Origin: Candidatus Dechloromonas phosphorivorans
Lineage (GTDB): Bacteria; Pseudomonadota; Gammaproteobacteria; Burkholderiales; Rhodocyclaceae
Assembly (NCBI GenBank): GCA_016714975.1
Contig: JADKBR010000011.1
Span: 1-64,000 of the forward strand
Length of the DNA: 64,000 nucleotides
Direction: 5' to 3'
Shown: positions 24,488 through 34,145 of the stretch, piece by piece
Layout of the letters: each line of letters begins with the position of its first letter
Numbering within the stretch: the first letter of the stretch is position 1
Program-made: the position numbers and the translations under genes
Notes under the pieces: model-generated
What the model was told of the DNA's origin: nothing
What the model saw: only the letters and a program-made list of their open reading frames with translations
Database searches by the model: none

Positions 24488-25699
24488 ATGACCGAACTCC
24501 AGATGGGACTGATAGGCTTGGGCGCGGCGGCGGTGGTCGGCGTTCTCGGCTACAACAAGTGGCAGGAATACCGTCACCGCAAGCTTGCGGAAGCGGTCCT
24601 CAAGCCGCAGCAAGATGATGTTCTGCTCGGCGCTGCCGCGCAGGCCGCACAAGCCGGCCGCAGCGAACCGGAGCTGGGCGCCGAGACGCCGATTGCGGCG
24701 ATGGAACGCCGGGAACCGGTGCTGGCCGACGGGCGGCTGGCCGGAGAATCCTGCGAGCCGGTGGCCGCGGAAGGCAGTACCGAAAGCATGGTACAGACTG
24801 GCGGGACGGACGCTGTGTCGGCCGTTGCGCCGGGTGGCCCACCGGAAGTACCCGAACTCCCTGCAGGGCTGGTCCCCGGTTCCCTGCTCGATCCCCGCCT
24901 GGAATTCATCGTGGCGATGGAACTGGTCGATCCGGCGCCGGCGGCGCAGATACTTCATTCGCAACACGAGTCCTTGCAGCGGGTGAGCAAGCCGATTCAC
25001 TGGGTGCACTTCAACGAGCGCAACCGCGAGTGGGAGCGCGTCGTGCCGGACAGCGAAACGCCGGTGCGTCGCTTGCGGGTCGGTCTGCAGCTTGTCGATC
25101 GCATGGGGCCGGTTTCCGGGGCCGATCTCGCAACCTTCACCGGCGCCATGCAGCAACTGGCCGACGAGTTGCTGGCGGTGGCCGACATGCCGGCCGGTCG
25201 CCTTCTCGATCAGGCAGCCGAGATCGATCGTTTCTGTGCTGTGGTCGACCTCGAAATCGGCGTCAATCTGGTTAGCCGCGGAGTGCCGTTCTCCGGCACC
25301 AAGATCCGTGCGCTGGCCGAAGCGGCCGGGATGATGCTGGGCGACAAAGGGGCCTTCAGGCGCTGCGACGATGACGGTCGTACCCAATTCACGCTACAGA
25401 ACTTCGAAGCGACCCGCTTCTCGGCGGAATCGATCCGCAACATGACGACGCATGGCTTGACCTTCGTTCTCGACGTGCCGCGCGTCGCCCACGGGGAGCG
25501 CGTCTTTCAGCAAATGGTCGAACTGGCCAAACGGTTCGCCGAAACCCTCCAGGGAACGCTCGTCGACGACAACCGGCAGCCGCTGAATGAGATCCAGCTC
25601 GATCACATCCGGCGCGAATTCATCGGCAAGCCGCAAGCGACGATGGCCAATTACGGCTTGCCCGCAGGATCGGCACAGGCCTTACGCCTGTTCTCCTGA
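24488..25699 (+). CDS. zipA: Cell division protein ZipA-like
   Basis: The product is 403 aa. One N-terminal membrane helix (QMGLIGLGAAAVVGVLGY) is followed by a charged stop-transfer KWQEYRHRK, a disordered acidic/Pro-rich linker (about 40-140) and a C-terminal domain (about 145-403) with the ZipA FtsZ-binding fold pattern. Its place between smc and ligA matches zipA in other betaproteobacteria. It would tether FtsZ to the inner membrane. Spacing to smc is 24 nt; its stop overlaps ligA as TGATG. Confidence 0.82.
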   Translation: MTELQMGLIGLGAAAVVGVLGYNKWQEYRHRKLAEAVLKPQQDDVLLGAAAQAAQAGRSEPELGAETPIAAMERREPVLADGRLAGESCEPVAAEGSTESMVQTGGTDAVSAVAPGGPPEVPELPAGLVPGSLLDPRLEFIVAMELVDPAPAAQILHSQHESLQRVSKPIHWVHFNERNREWERVVPDSETPVRRLRVGLQLVDRMGPVSGADLATFTGAMQQLADELLAVADMPAGRLLDQAAEIDRFCAVVDLEIGVNLVSRGVPFSGTKIRALAEAAGMMLGDKGAFRRCDDDGRTQFTLQNFEATRFSAESIRNMTTHGLTFVLDVPRVAHGERVFQQMVELAKRFAETLQGTLVDDNRQPLNEIQLDHIRREFIGKPQATMANYGLPAGSAQALRLFS

Positions 25700-27765
25700 T
25701 GGCTGCGCCGGCACCCGCTGCCGAGCGTGCCCGGGAGCTGCGCGCCGAGATCGAGCGCCACAATCACGCCTACTACGTCCTCGACGCGCCGACCGTTCCC
25801 GACGCCGAGTACGACCGGCTGTTCCGCGAACTTCAGGACCTTGAGCAGCAATACCCGGAACTGCTGACGCCTGATTCGCCGACGCAGCGGGTTGGTGGCA
25901 AGCTGTTACCAGCTTTTGCGCCAGTCCTCCACGCCGTGCCGATGCTCTCGATCCGCACGGAAACCGACACCGGTCCTGCGGGGGCGGAGGCTTTCGATGC
26001 CCGTGTCCGTAAGTTGTTGGCCCTGCCCAACGATGCGCAGCTGGTCGAATACGTCGCCGAACTCAAGTTCGATGGTCTGGCGATCAGCCTGCGGTATGTC
26101 GAGGGCCTGCTGGTGCAGGCAGCGACGCGCGGTGATGGCGAGACCGGCGAGGATGTGACACAGAACATCCGCACCATCCGCCAGATCCCGCTGCGCCTGA
26201 CCGGCGTGGCGCCGGCGGTCCTCGAAGTGCGCGGCGAGGTTTATATGAGCCGGCCGGATTTTGAGAGCTACAACGCGCGCCAGCGTGCGCTCGGCAGGGC
26301 GACGCTGGTTAATCCGCGGAATGCCGCGGCTGGCAGTGTCCGCCAGCTCGATCCAAGACTGGCGGCGGAACGACCCTTGTCCTTCTACGCCTACGGGCTC
26401 GGTGAAACGCAGGGCTGGACGCAGCCGACGACGCACAGCGCGACCCTCGACGCGCTGGCGGCATTCGGGCTGCCAGTTTGCACGCATCGTCTCGTTGCCC
26501 GCGGTGCGGGTGAACTGATTGCTTTTCATCGGGATACTCTGATCCGACGCGACAGCCTGCCTTTTGATATCGACGGCGTGGTGTACAAAGTCAATGCCCT
26601 GTCACAGCAGGAAGCGCTCGGTTTTGTGAGCCGCGAACCGCGCTGGGCAGTTGCCCACAAATTCCCGGCCGAGGAGGTGCTGACCGAGGTCCTCGGCATC
26701 GACGTCCAGGTCGGCCGAACCGGAGCGATCACGCCAGTCGCCCGGCTCAGGCCGGTCTTCGTCGGCGGCGTCACGGTGACCAACGCGACCCTGCATAACG
26801 CGGAGGAGGTGCGGCGCAAGAACGTGCGGACCGGCGATACGGTGATCGTCCGCCGGGCCGGCGATGTCATTCCCGAGGTGGTCGCCATCATCCCCGAGCG
26901 ACGGCCGATGCGCGACCTGTTCAGCGGCGAGCCGCTGCATCCGCCTTTCGAATTGCCGAGAATCTGCCCGGAATGCGGGTCGACCGTGATCAGGGGGGAG
27001 GACGAGGCGATCGCACGCTGCAGCGGCGGCCTCTACTGTCCGGCGCAGCGCAAGCAGGCGCTGCTGCATTTCGCCGCGCGGCGCGCGCTGGACATCGAGG
27101 GCCTGGGCGACAAGCTGGTCGAGCAACTGGTCGATGCCCGGGTGGTTCATTCGCCGGCCGACATCTACGGGCTGACGTGCGAGACGCTGGCCAGCCTCGA
27201 GCGCATGGGAGAAAAGTCGGCGCAGAATCTCCTTGCTGCCATCTCGAATAGCAAGCAGACAACGCTTGCCCGCTTCATCTTTGCGCTCGGGATCCGCAAT
27301 GTCGGTGAGGCGACGGCGCGCGATCTGGCCCGCCATTTCGGCAGCCTCGAGGCATTTCTCGCGGCCGACGGCGAGGCCTTGCAGCAGGTGCCGGATGTCG
27401 GACCGGTGGTTGCCGCGAGCATCGCCGCCTTCCTGGCGGAACCGCATAACCTGGAAGTCATCGACCGGCTGCGAGCGGCAGGCCTGGTCTGGGCGGAAGG
27501 CGAGCCGACGCAGTCGGGGCCGCGTGTTTTCGCGGGCAAGACGCTGGTGCTGACCGGCACCCTGCCGTCGCTCAAGCGCGACCAGGTCAAGGCGCTGATC
27601 GAGGCGGCCGGCGGCAAGGTGGCTGGTGCGGTTTCGAAGAAGACCGATTATCTGGTCGCCGGCGAGGAGGCCGGCTCCAAGCTGGAGAGTGCCCGGAAAC
27701 TGGGCATTCGGGTCATCGATGAGGCAGAATTGCTGAAATTTCTCGACAAGGGAGTAGAAGAATGA
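25699..27765 (+). CDS. ligA: NAD-dependent DNA ligase
   Basis: The product is 688 aa, standard length. Adenylation Lys123 in AELKFDGLAISLRY; OB-fold with GRTGAITPVARL; C4 zinc finger RICPECGSTV...CSGGLYCPAQ; helix-hairpin-helix repeats (GIRNVGEATARDLARHFG) and a C-terminal BRCT domain (from about 610, FAGKTLVLTGTLPSLKRDQV). It seals nicks in replication and repair. It overlaps zipA by 1 nt and galU by 4 nt, so translation is coupled through the operon. Confidence 0.98.
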   Translation: MAAPAPAAERARELRAEIERHNHAYYVLDAPTVPDAEYDRLFRELQDLEQQYPELLTPDSPTQRVGGKLLPAFAPVLHAVPMLSIRTETDTGPAGAEAFDARVRKLLALPNDAQLVEYVAELKFDGLAISLRYVEGLLVQAATRGDGETGEDVTQNIRTIRQIPLRLTGVAPAVLEVRGEVYMSRPDFESYNARQRALGRATLVNPRNAAAGSVRQLDPRLAAERPLSFYAYGLGETQGWTQPTTHSATLDALAAFGLPVCTHRLVARGAGELIAFHRDTLIRRDSLPFDIDGVVYKVNALSQQEALGFVSREPRWAVAHKFPAEEVLTEVLGIDVQVGRTGAITPVARLRPVFVGGVTVTNATLHNAEEVRRKNVRTGDTVIVRRAGDVIPEVVAIIPERRPMRDLFSGEPLHPPFELPRICPECGSTVIRGEDEAIARCSGGLYCPAQRKQALLHFAARRALDIEGLGDKLVEQLVDARVVHSPADIYGLTCETLASLERMGEKSAQNLLAAISNSKQTTLARFIFALGIRNVGEATARDLARHFGSLEAFLAADGEALQQVPDVGPVVAASIAAFLAEPHNLEVIDRLRAAGLVWAEGEPTQSGPRVFAGKTLVLTGTLPSLKRDQVKALIEAAGGKVAGAVSKKTDYLVAGEEAGSKLESARKLGIRVIDEAELLKFLDKGVEE

Positions 27766-28631
27766 AAAAAGTCAGGAAGGCAGTCTTTCCGGTCGCCGGT
27801 TTGGGCACGCGTTTTCTGCCGGCAACAAAGGCCAGCCCCAAGGAAATGTTGCCTATCGTCGATAAGCCGCTGATCCAGTACGCAGTCGAGGAGGCGGTCG
27901 CGGCCGGCATCACCGACATGGTCTTCGTCACGGGTCGCTCCAAGCGCGCCATCGAGGACCACTTCGACAAGGCTTACGAACTGGAATCCGAGCTGGAGAT
28001 GCGTGGCAAGAGCGAACTCCTCGAATTTGTGCGCAACATGATCCCCAAGAACATCAACTGCATCTACATCCGCCAGGCGGAAGCGCTCGGCCTTGGACAT
28101 GCCGTACTGTGCGCCAAGCCGGTGATCGGCGACGAGCCGTTCGCGGTGTTGCTCGCCGACGACCTGCTCGACGGTGAGCCGCCGGTGATGAAACAGATGA
28201 CCGATACCTACGATTACTATCGCTGCTCGGTTCTCGGCGTGCAGGACGTGCCGCGCGCCGACACCGGGAGCTACGGCATCGTCGATGCGCGTCGGGTGGC
28301 GGAGCGGCTGGAGCAGATCAATGCCATCGTCGAGAAGCCGAAGCCCGAAGTGGCGCCATCGACGCTGGCCGTCGTCGGCCGCTACATCCTTACGCCCCGC
28401 ATCTTTCATCATCTCGAAATGATCAAGGCCGGTTCCGGCGGCGAGATCCAGCTCACCGACGGCATCGCCTCGCTGCTCAGCGAAGAGCAGGTGCTGGCCT
28501 ACCGGTATTCCGGCACCCGCTACGACTGTGGCGCGAAGCTCGGCTATCTGCAGGCGAGTGTGGTTTTCGGCCGCCGCCATCCGGAAGTCGGGGCGGCGTT
28601 CGATGCCTACCTCAAGTCGCTGGAGGTCTGA
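27762..28631 (+). CDS. galU: UTP-glucose-1-phosphate uridylyltransferase
   Basis: The product is 289 aa, nucleotidyltransferase fold with the signature GLGTRFLPATKASPKEMLPI near the N-terminus, followed by KPLIQYAVEEA and IVEKPKPEVAPS. It makes UDP-glucose for LPS, exopolysaccharide and glycogen. ATG 27762 overlaps the ligA stop (ATGA). Confidence 0.96.
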   Translation: MKKVRKAVFPVAGLGTRFLPATKASPKEMLPIVDKPLIQYAVEEAVAAGITDMVFVTGRSKRAIEDHFDKAYELESELEMRGKSELLEFVRNMIPKNINCIYIRQAEALGLGHAVLCAKPVIGDEPFAVLLADDLLDGEPPVMKQMTDTYDYYRCSVLGVQDVPRADTGSYGIVDARRVAERLEQINAIVEKPKPEVAPSTLAVVGRYILTPRIFHHLEMIKAGSGGEIQLTDGIASLLSEEQVLAYRYSGTRYDCGAKLGYLQASVVFGRRHPEVGAAFDAYLKSLEV

Positions 28632-29183
28632 ATGGATAACAGCGAGGCGCGCTCACTGCTGGCCGAAGCCGAACCGATCCACTCGGAAGCAACCGTCCAG
28701 GCAGCCCTGGACGCGGTGGCTGCGCGGATCCGCAGGGAACTGGCCGAGCGGAATCCGCTGGTCTTGTGCGTGATGACCGGGGGCGTGGTCTTCTGCGGTC
28801 AACTGCTGCCGAAGCTCGATTTTCCGCTCGACTTCGACTATCTCCACGCCACGCGTTACGGCCCGGAGACGCAGGGTGGCAAGATTTCCTGGCGCAGCGC
28901 GCCGTGGATTCCGGTCAAGGACCGGACGGTCCTTGTCGTCGACGACATCCTTGACGAGGGGGTCACGCTGGCGGCGGTCAAGGAGAGCCTCAAGCGACTC
29001 GGCGCCGCCGAAGTCCTGCTGGCGGTGTTTGCCGACAAGCTGAACGGCAAGAGCAAGCCGGTTTCGGCCGATTTCGTCGGGTTGACCGTGCCGGACCGCT
29101 TCGTCTTCGGCTTCGGCATGGATATCCATGGCGCCTGGCGCAATCTGCCGGCTATCTATGCGGTCCGGGAAGAGAGCATTTGA
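28632..29183 (+). CDS. Hypoxanthine-guanine phosphoribosyltransferase
   Basis: The product is 183 aa, a type I PRTase. The PRPP-binding motif is RTVLVVDDILDEGVTLAAVK; the N-terminal part (VLCVMTGGVVFCGQLLPKLD) and the C-terminal PDRFVFGFGMDIHGAWRNLP fit the HGPRT branch found in beta/gammaproteobacteria. It converts hypoxanthine or guanine plus PRPP to IMP or GMP. It starts immediately after galU. The thioinosine phosphorylase two genes down would supply hypoxanthine, so the two form a salvage unit. Confidence 0.9.
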   Translation: MDNSEARSLLAEAEPIHSEATVQAALDAVAARIRRELAERNPLVLCVMTGGVVFCGQLLPKLDFPLDFDYLHATRYGPETQGGKISWRSAPWIPVKDRTVLVVDDILDEGVTLAAVKESLKRLGAAEVLLAVFADKLNGKSKPVSADFVGLTVPDRFVFGFGMDIHGAWRNLPAIYAVREESI

Positions 29184-29887
29184 GCGGCGCCACTGTCAGC
29201 GAGTTTCTTGCCTACTGGAGGAACGAAGGCGAGGCTTATGTGCGGCGCGGCGATTACTCGTGGATGGCAGAGTTGGTACCCGGCGGGCGTGTTCTCGAAA
29301 TCGGCTGCGGGCTCGGCTTTGGCACCGCGGCGCTGGTCGCCCGTGGCTTGGCGGTATTGGCAATCGACACGCTGCCGGAATGCCTGGCAGCCAGCACCGC
29401 GCGCCTGGGCGTGGCGGCCGGCGGGGTCAAGCTGATGCAGGCCGATGTGGCGGCGCTCACGACTGAAAAACTGGCGACAATCGAGGCATTTGCCCCCGAT
29501 GCAGTCGTCTGCTGGCTGATGGGCGCGCCGGCGGTGACAACCGGGGCGGCAGCGAGCGACGGGGGGAAGGCGGTGGCGGCCTATCGTGAGGCCGTTCATC
29601 GCCACGTCGCGGAGTTGGCGGCGAAGCTGCTTACGGTGCGCGTCCTGCATCTTGTCGACCGCACCGCAATTGCCTGGCAGGCCAAGGACATCGGACGCGA
29701 CACGCTGTTGCGCTATCATCTGGGTACGACCCTACGCGACCTGCCATTCGTTGCCGTGCGGCGCAATGCGCTGTACCGGAAACTCGAAGGCAACGGGCTC
29801 GACGACGCCCGCATCCGCCGCGCCTATCCGGGGTTGCCCGGGGTCGTGCCGACTCTGGCCTCGCTGCTGGCCGAAAGGAAGGGCTGA
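29180..29887 (+). CDS. SAM-dependent class I methyltransferase
   Basis: The product is 235 aa. Motif I is VLEIGCGLGFGTAALVARGL, then VLAIDTLPECLAAS and an LMQADVAAL segment, as in class I methyltransferases; the substrate is unknown. The start is TTG 29180, overlapping the upstream stop as TTGA. Its place between two purine-salvage genes suggests a linked task, but nothing in the sequence shows which. Confidence 0.75.
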   Translation: MSGATVSEFLAYWRNEGEAYVRRGDYSWMAELVPGGRVLEIGCGLGFGTAALVARGLAVLAIDTLPECLAASTARLGVAAGGVKLMQADVAALTTEKLATIEAFAPDAVVCWLMGAPAVTTGAAASDGGKAVAAYREAVHRHVAELAAKLLTVRVLHLVDRTAIAWQAKDIGRDTLLRYHLGTTLRDLPFVAVRRNALYRKLEGNGLDDARIRRAYPGLPGVVPTLASLLAERKG

Positions 29888-30658
29888 ATGCTGGCAATCA
29901 TCGGTGGCAGCGGGCTGACCATGCTGTCGAACCTCGATGTCTCGCATCGCGAGGTGGTCCGCACGCCTTATGGCGAACCCTCCGGCGCCGTGGTGTTCGG
30001 CCAGATCTGCGGCCAGCCGGCAATGTTTCTGCCGCGTCACGGTTATGGACATACGATCCCGCCGCACATGGTCAACTACCGGGCCAACCTGTGGGCCCTG
30101 CATCACCACCGGGCGACGGGCATCATTTCGGTGGCCTCGGTCGGCGGTATTCGGGCCGACCTGCAGCCGGGTGAAATCGTTATTCCCGACCAGATCATCG
30201 ACTACACGTCCGGGCGCAAGGGAACCTACTTCGAGGGCAACGGGTCAGCAGTGACCCATGTCGACTTCACCGAACCCTATGACCGCGACCTGAGGCAACG
30301 GATCGCCGAGGCCGGCGCGGCACTGGGCATCGCGATGAAGAGTGGTGGCGTCTACGCGGCGACGCAGGGGCCGCGCCTGGAAACCGCTGCCGAGATCAAC
30401 CGGCTCGAGCGGGACGGCTGCCACCTGGTCGGCATGACCGGAATGCCCGAGGCGGCGCTGGCCCGCGAACTCGGACTGCCCTATGCGGCGATCAGTGTCG
30501 TCGCCAACCATGCTGCGGGGCGCGGCAGCAGCGCCAATGGCATCCGCTTCGAGAGCCTGGATAGAGTCCTCCAAGAGGCCATGGGCCGTGTCCGGGCAGT
30601 GATCGAGGAACTGGTGGGCCGCCAGAATGGCAGCTTGCCGACCGCAACCTCCGGCTAG
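29888..30658 (+). CDS. S-methyl-5'-thioinosine (methylthioadenosine-family) phosphorylase
   Basis: The product is 256 aa, PNP/MTAP family. N-terminal IIGGSGLTML, phosphate and ribose residues in LPRHGYGHTIPPHMVNYRAN, the family signature GVYAATQGPRLETAAEINRL, and GMTGMPEAALARELGLPYAA. The Pseudomonas/betaproteobacterial group with this pattern acts on methylthioinosine, releasing hypoxanthine. The nearby phosphoribosyltransferase can reuse hypoxanthine. It ends convergently with glnD, overlapping by 4 nt. Confidence 0.85.
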   Translation: MLAIIGGSGLTMLSNLDVSHREVVRTPYGEPSGAVVFGQICGQPAMFLPRHGYGHTIPPHMVNYRANLWALHHHRATGIISVASVGGIRADLQPGEIVIPDQIIDYTSGRKGTYFEGNGSAVTHVDFTEPYDRDLRQRIAEAGAALGIAMKSGGVYAATQGPRLETAAEINRLERDGCHLVGMTGMPEAALARELGLPYAAISVVANHAAGRGSSANGIRFESLDRVLQEAMGRVRAVIEELVGRQNGSLPTATSG

Positions 30659-33213
30659 ACCTTCAGCCGTTCCATCAGTTCGGTTTCGAGTTGGATACGG
30701 CGCCTGCTTATGCGAAGGTCGCCGCCGCTGATCAGGAAGACGTCCTCCACGCGTTCGCCGAGCGTCGAAATCTTGGCGGTGTGCAGGTTGGCCCCATGCT
30801 CGGCGAGGGTCGTCGCGACTGTGTAGAGGAGTCCGGGGCGGTCGGCGGCGGTCAGCGTCAGGACATAGTTGGCGCCCCTGTCGTCGGGCTGGATGCTGGC
30901 CTCAGCCTTGATCGGAAAGTTCCTGACCTGACGCGACAGACGGCCTGCAGAGGGGGCTTCCGGCGGAGTCTGGCGGTACAGGCGGTCGGTAAGCTCGTGC
31001 TCGATGTAGGAAATCATCTCGCGGTCGTTGTGTTGCTCGGCGACGTCGAGCAGGACAAAGCTATCGAGGGCATAGCCGTGTGCCGTCGTGTGAATCTTGG
31101 CGTCGACGATGCTGTAACCAGAGCGGGCGAAGAAGGCAACGATGCGGACGAACAGGTCGGGCTGGTCCTTGGTATAGACAAAGACCTGGAGGCCCTCGCC
31201 ATCCTGATGGAGGCGGGCGCGCACGACCGGTTTGTCGATAAATATGCGGTAATGCAGCGAACGCGTGTGCCAGGCGATTTCCTCGGCCGAATGGCGCAGA
31301 AAATAGACGGTGTCCAGTTCTTTCCACAGGCGCTGGTGCACCGTGTCGGACAGTGCGAAGAAACGCAGCAGGCGCATGGCATCGGCCTGCCGTTCGGCAA
31401 TGATGCCCTGTGCCGCCGGCTGGCTGTCGCGGCCGAGATAGTCCAGCGTCAGATGGTAGAGGTCGGCCAGCAACTTGCCTTTCCATGTGTTCCACACCTT
31501 CGGGCTGGTGCCGCGAATGTCGGCGTGCGTCAGCAGGTAGAGGGCGGTCAGGTGGCGGGCGTCGCCGACCAGACGGCCGAAGCTGGCAATGGCATCGGAA
31601 TTGGAAAGATCTTCTTTCTGGGCGACCTGCGACATGATCAGGTGGTGGCGAACCAGCCAGACAACCAGTTCGGTGTCTGCGGCGGACAATCCGTGCGTTT
31701 CGCAGAAAGCTTGCGCATCGACTGTGCCGAGTTCCGAGTGATTGCCGCCGCGCCCCTTGGCAATGTCGTGAAAAATCGCTGCCACGTAGAGCAGCCAGGG
31801 ACGGTCGAATCCGACGATGGCGCGCGAGCAGATCGGGTATTCGTGAGCAAACTCGCTCATCAAGAAGCGCCGGATGTTCCGCACAACCTGCAGGATGTGC
31901 TGGTCTACCGTGTAGACATGGAACAGGTCGTGCTGCATCTGCCCGACGATGCGCCCGAAGGCTGGCAGATAGGTGCCGAGGATGTCGAGCTGGTTCATCC
32001 GGCGAAGTTCATGGATGATGCCGCGCCCGCTCTGCAGCAGCTTGAGGAAGGCCACACGGTTCGCAGGATCCGCCCGAAACTCGGGGGTGATCAAATCACG
32101 CGCTTGCCACAGGGCGCGCAGGGTGCGGGCAGTCATGCCGTGGAGGTCGGAGTTCTCCTGCATGACCAGGAAGCTGTCGAAAATCAGCGCCGGATTGCCA
32201 TCGAAGGCACCGTCGCTGCGGATGTCGAGCAGCCCGCCGACCGCCTGGAAATTCTCGTCGATTGGCTGGGGCATCTGCTCGTTTTCCGGTGCCAGCGCAG
32301 CGCCGATGTTCTGCAGCAAGATGGTGTTCGCCAGGGTGATTCCCTTGGCATTGCGGTAGTAGCCCTGCATCAGCCGTTCCGAGGCGCGCTTGGCCGGGGT
32401 CGATTCGAGGCCGTAATGCGCTGCCAGCTCATTCTGGTAATCAAACAGCAGCCGGTCTTCGCGGCGCCCGGTCATCAGGTGCAGGCGAATGCGCAGGTGT
32501 CGCAGGTACTCCTCGCAGCGCCGGGCGTGCAGGCATTCCTCGCTGGTCAGGAAGCCGTGCTGCTCGAGGTCGGACCAGGTCTTGCCGTAACCGGCCGCAT
32601 TCGCCGTCCAGAAGATCGCCTGAAGGTCGCGCAATCCGCCCGGCGCGTCCTTGAAGTTAGGCTCAAGGCTGTACGGCGTCTCGTTGTAGCGCAGGTATCG
32701 TTCCTGCTGCTCGAGCCGCTTGCGCTCGAAAAAAACGAGTGGGTCGAGGTTGCCGCGCAACCGTTTCTCGAACGCGGAAAACAGTTCATTGTTGCCAGTG
32801 AGCCGTCGTGCCTCGAGCAAGGCGGTCTGGACAGTGATGTCGCCGGCGGCCGCATCGAGGCATTCCTGGATCGTCCGGACGCTGTGGCCGATTTCAAGCC
32901 CGATATCCCAGAAGTTGCCAACCAGCGTCTCCAGTCGTTCCTGCACGGTGGCCTCGGGCTCCTGCGGCAGCAGGATCAGCAGGTCGATGTCGGAAGCGGG
33001 ATAGAGTTCGCCACGCCCGTAGCCACCAACGGCGGCAAGCGTCAGCGAGGCGGGAAAGTCGAGACTGATCCATAGTCGGGTGAGGACATCATCGACCAAG
33101 TGGCAACGGTTCACGAGCAGGGCCGCGGCATCGTTGGTCTGCGCATAGTCCGCGTTCAGAACCTCCTGCGCGGCCTTGACCTCGTTGCGCAGGGCCGCAA
33201 CATCGATGCTCAT
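30655..33213 (-). CDS. glnD: [Protein-PII] uridylyltransferase / uridylyl-removing enzyme
   Basis: The product is 852 aa. The nucleotidyltransferase motif GGYGRGELYPASDIDLLIL (63-81) has the two catalytic Asp. An HD domain in the middle (FHVYTVDQHILQVV and AAIFHDIAKGRGGNHSELG) is the uridylyl-removing site. Two ACT domains at the C-terminus (from about 690; RIVAFFARSGYSIVDAKIHT and DRPGLLYTVATTLAEHGANL) bind glutamine. It controls PII and so nitrogen assimilation. Its ATG overlaps the map stop (TGATG). Confidence 0.97.
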   Translation of the reverse strand: MSIDVAALRNEVKAAQEVLNADYAQTNDAAALLVNRCHLVDDVLTRLWISLDFPASLTLAAVGGYGRGELYPASDIDLLILLPQEPEATVQERLETLVGNFWDIGLEIGHSVRTIQECLDAAAGDITVQTALLEARRLTGNNELFSAFEKRLRGNLDPLVFFERKRLEQQERYLRYNETPYSLEPNFKDAPGGLRDLQAIFWTANAAGYGKTWSDLEQHGFLTSEECLHARRCEEYLRHLRIRLHLMTGRREDRLLFDYQNELAAHYGLESTPAKRASERLMQGYYRNAKGITLANTILLQNIGAALAPENEQMPQPIDENFQAVGGLLDIRSDGAFDGNPALIFDSFLVMQENSDLHGMTARTLRALWQARDLITPEFRADPANRVAFLKLLQSGRGIIHELRRMNQLDILGTYLPAFGRIVGQMQHDLFHVYTVDQHILQVVRNIRRFLMSEFAHEYPICSRAIVGFDRPWLLYVAAIFHDIAKGRGGNHSELGTVDAQAFCETHGLSAADTELVVWLVRHHLIMSQVAQKEDLSNSDAIASFGRLVGDARHLTALYLLTHADIRGTSPKVWNTWKGKLLADLYHLTLDYLGRDSQPAAQGIIAERQADAMRLLRFFALSDTVHQRLWKELDTVYFLRHSAEEIAWHTRSLHYRIFIDKPVVRARLHQDGEGLQVFVYTKDQPDLFVRIVAFFARSGYSIVDAKIHTTAHGYALDSFVLLDVAEQHNDREMISYIEHELTDRLYRQTPPEAPSAGRLSRQVRNFPIKAEASIQPDDRGANYVLTLTAADRPGLLYTVATTLAEHGANLHTAKISTLGERVEDVFLISGGDLRISRRRIQLETELMERLKV

Positions 33214-34013
33214 CAGGCGATCCAGTCAGGCTTGGGGCGGCAGCCGGCCGAGAGTGTCAGGACTTCGTGGCCGGTGGCGGTGACCAGCACGGTGTGTTCC
33301 CATTGCGCGGAGAGGCTGTGGTCTTTCGTGACTATGGTCCAGCCGTCCGCCATTTCGCGGATGCCGGCTTTGCCGGCGTTGATCATCGGCTCGATGGTGA
33401 AGATCATGCCGGGTTCCATCAGTGGGCCGGTGCCGACCTTGCCGTAGTGGGTCACCTGCGGATCTTCGTGGAACTTGGCGCCAATGCCGTGCCCGCAGTA
33501 TTCCCGCACGACCGAGTAGCCGTTCTTTTCCGCGTGCTTCTGGATGATGGCGCCGATGTCGCCGATTCGGCCGCCGGGGCGGACCACGGAAATGCCCAGC
33601 CACAGGCATTCGAAAGTGATTTCGCAGAGGCGCCTGGCCTGGATCGAGGTCTCGCCAATCAGATACATCCGGCTGGTGTCGCCGTGATAACCATTTTTGA
33701 TCGGAGTGACGTCGAGATTGACAATGTCGCCATTCTTCAGCACGCGGTCGCCCGGCACGCCGTGGCAGACCTGGTGATTGACCGAGGCGCAGATCGATTT
33801 CGGATAGGGGTTGTAGCCCTTGGGCGCGTAATTCAGTGGCGCCGGAATGGCGCCCTGCACGTTGACCGTGTAGTCGTGGCAAAGACGGTCCAGTTCATCG
33901 GTTGTGATGCCTGCCTTGACGAACGGTTCGACATAGTCGAGCACCTCCGAGGCAAGACGCCCGGCGATCCGCATTTTTTCGATTTCTTCGGACGTCTTGA
34001 TTGAGATGCTCAT
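33213..34013 (-). CDS. map: Methionine aminopeptidase type I
   Basis: The product is 266 aa. Metal ligands are in NLDVTPIKNGYHGDTSRMY (two Asp), EYCGHGIGAKFHEDPQVTH (His), MIFTIEPMIN (Glu) and WTIVTKDHSLSAQWEHTVLV (Glu). ATG 34013 yields the normal N-terminus MSISIKTSEEIEKMRIAG. It removes the initiator Met cotranslationally. In many proteobacteria map neighbours rpsB; here it lies about 1.2 kb from rpsB with rfbD in between, followed by glnD as in E. coli. Confidence 0.96.
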   Translation of the reverse strand: MSISIKTSEEIEKMRIAGRLASEVLDYVEPFVKAGITTDELDRLCHDYTVNVQGAIPAPLNYAPKGYNPYPKSICASVNHQVCHGVPGDRVLKNGDIVNLDVTPIKNGYHGDTSRMYLIGETSIQARRLCEITFECLWLGISVVRPGGRIGDIGAIIQKHAEKNGYSVVREYCGHGIGAKFHEDPQVTHYGKVGTGPLMEPGMIFTIEPMINAGKAGIREMADGWTIVTKDHSLSAQWEHTVLVTATGHEVLTLSAGCRPKPDWIA

Positions 34014-34145
34014 GACTGCGCGGGTTGCTGGACGGTTGGGGAGGGCCAAGGATAAAGGATTGAAAACGTTTCTCAAAGCCGGTGGCGACATCCGGCGATG
34101 CTATGGATGGCATAATTGCCGGTTTCCACATCTTTCAGAGAGATT

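Noticed and set aside
30691..33075. Long plus-strand frame opposite glnD
   Set aside because: Shadow of glnD; the minus-strand product has all GlnD motifs.
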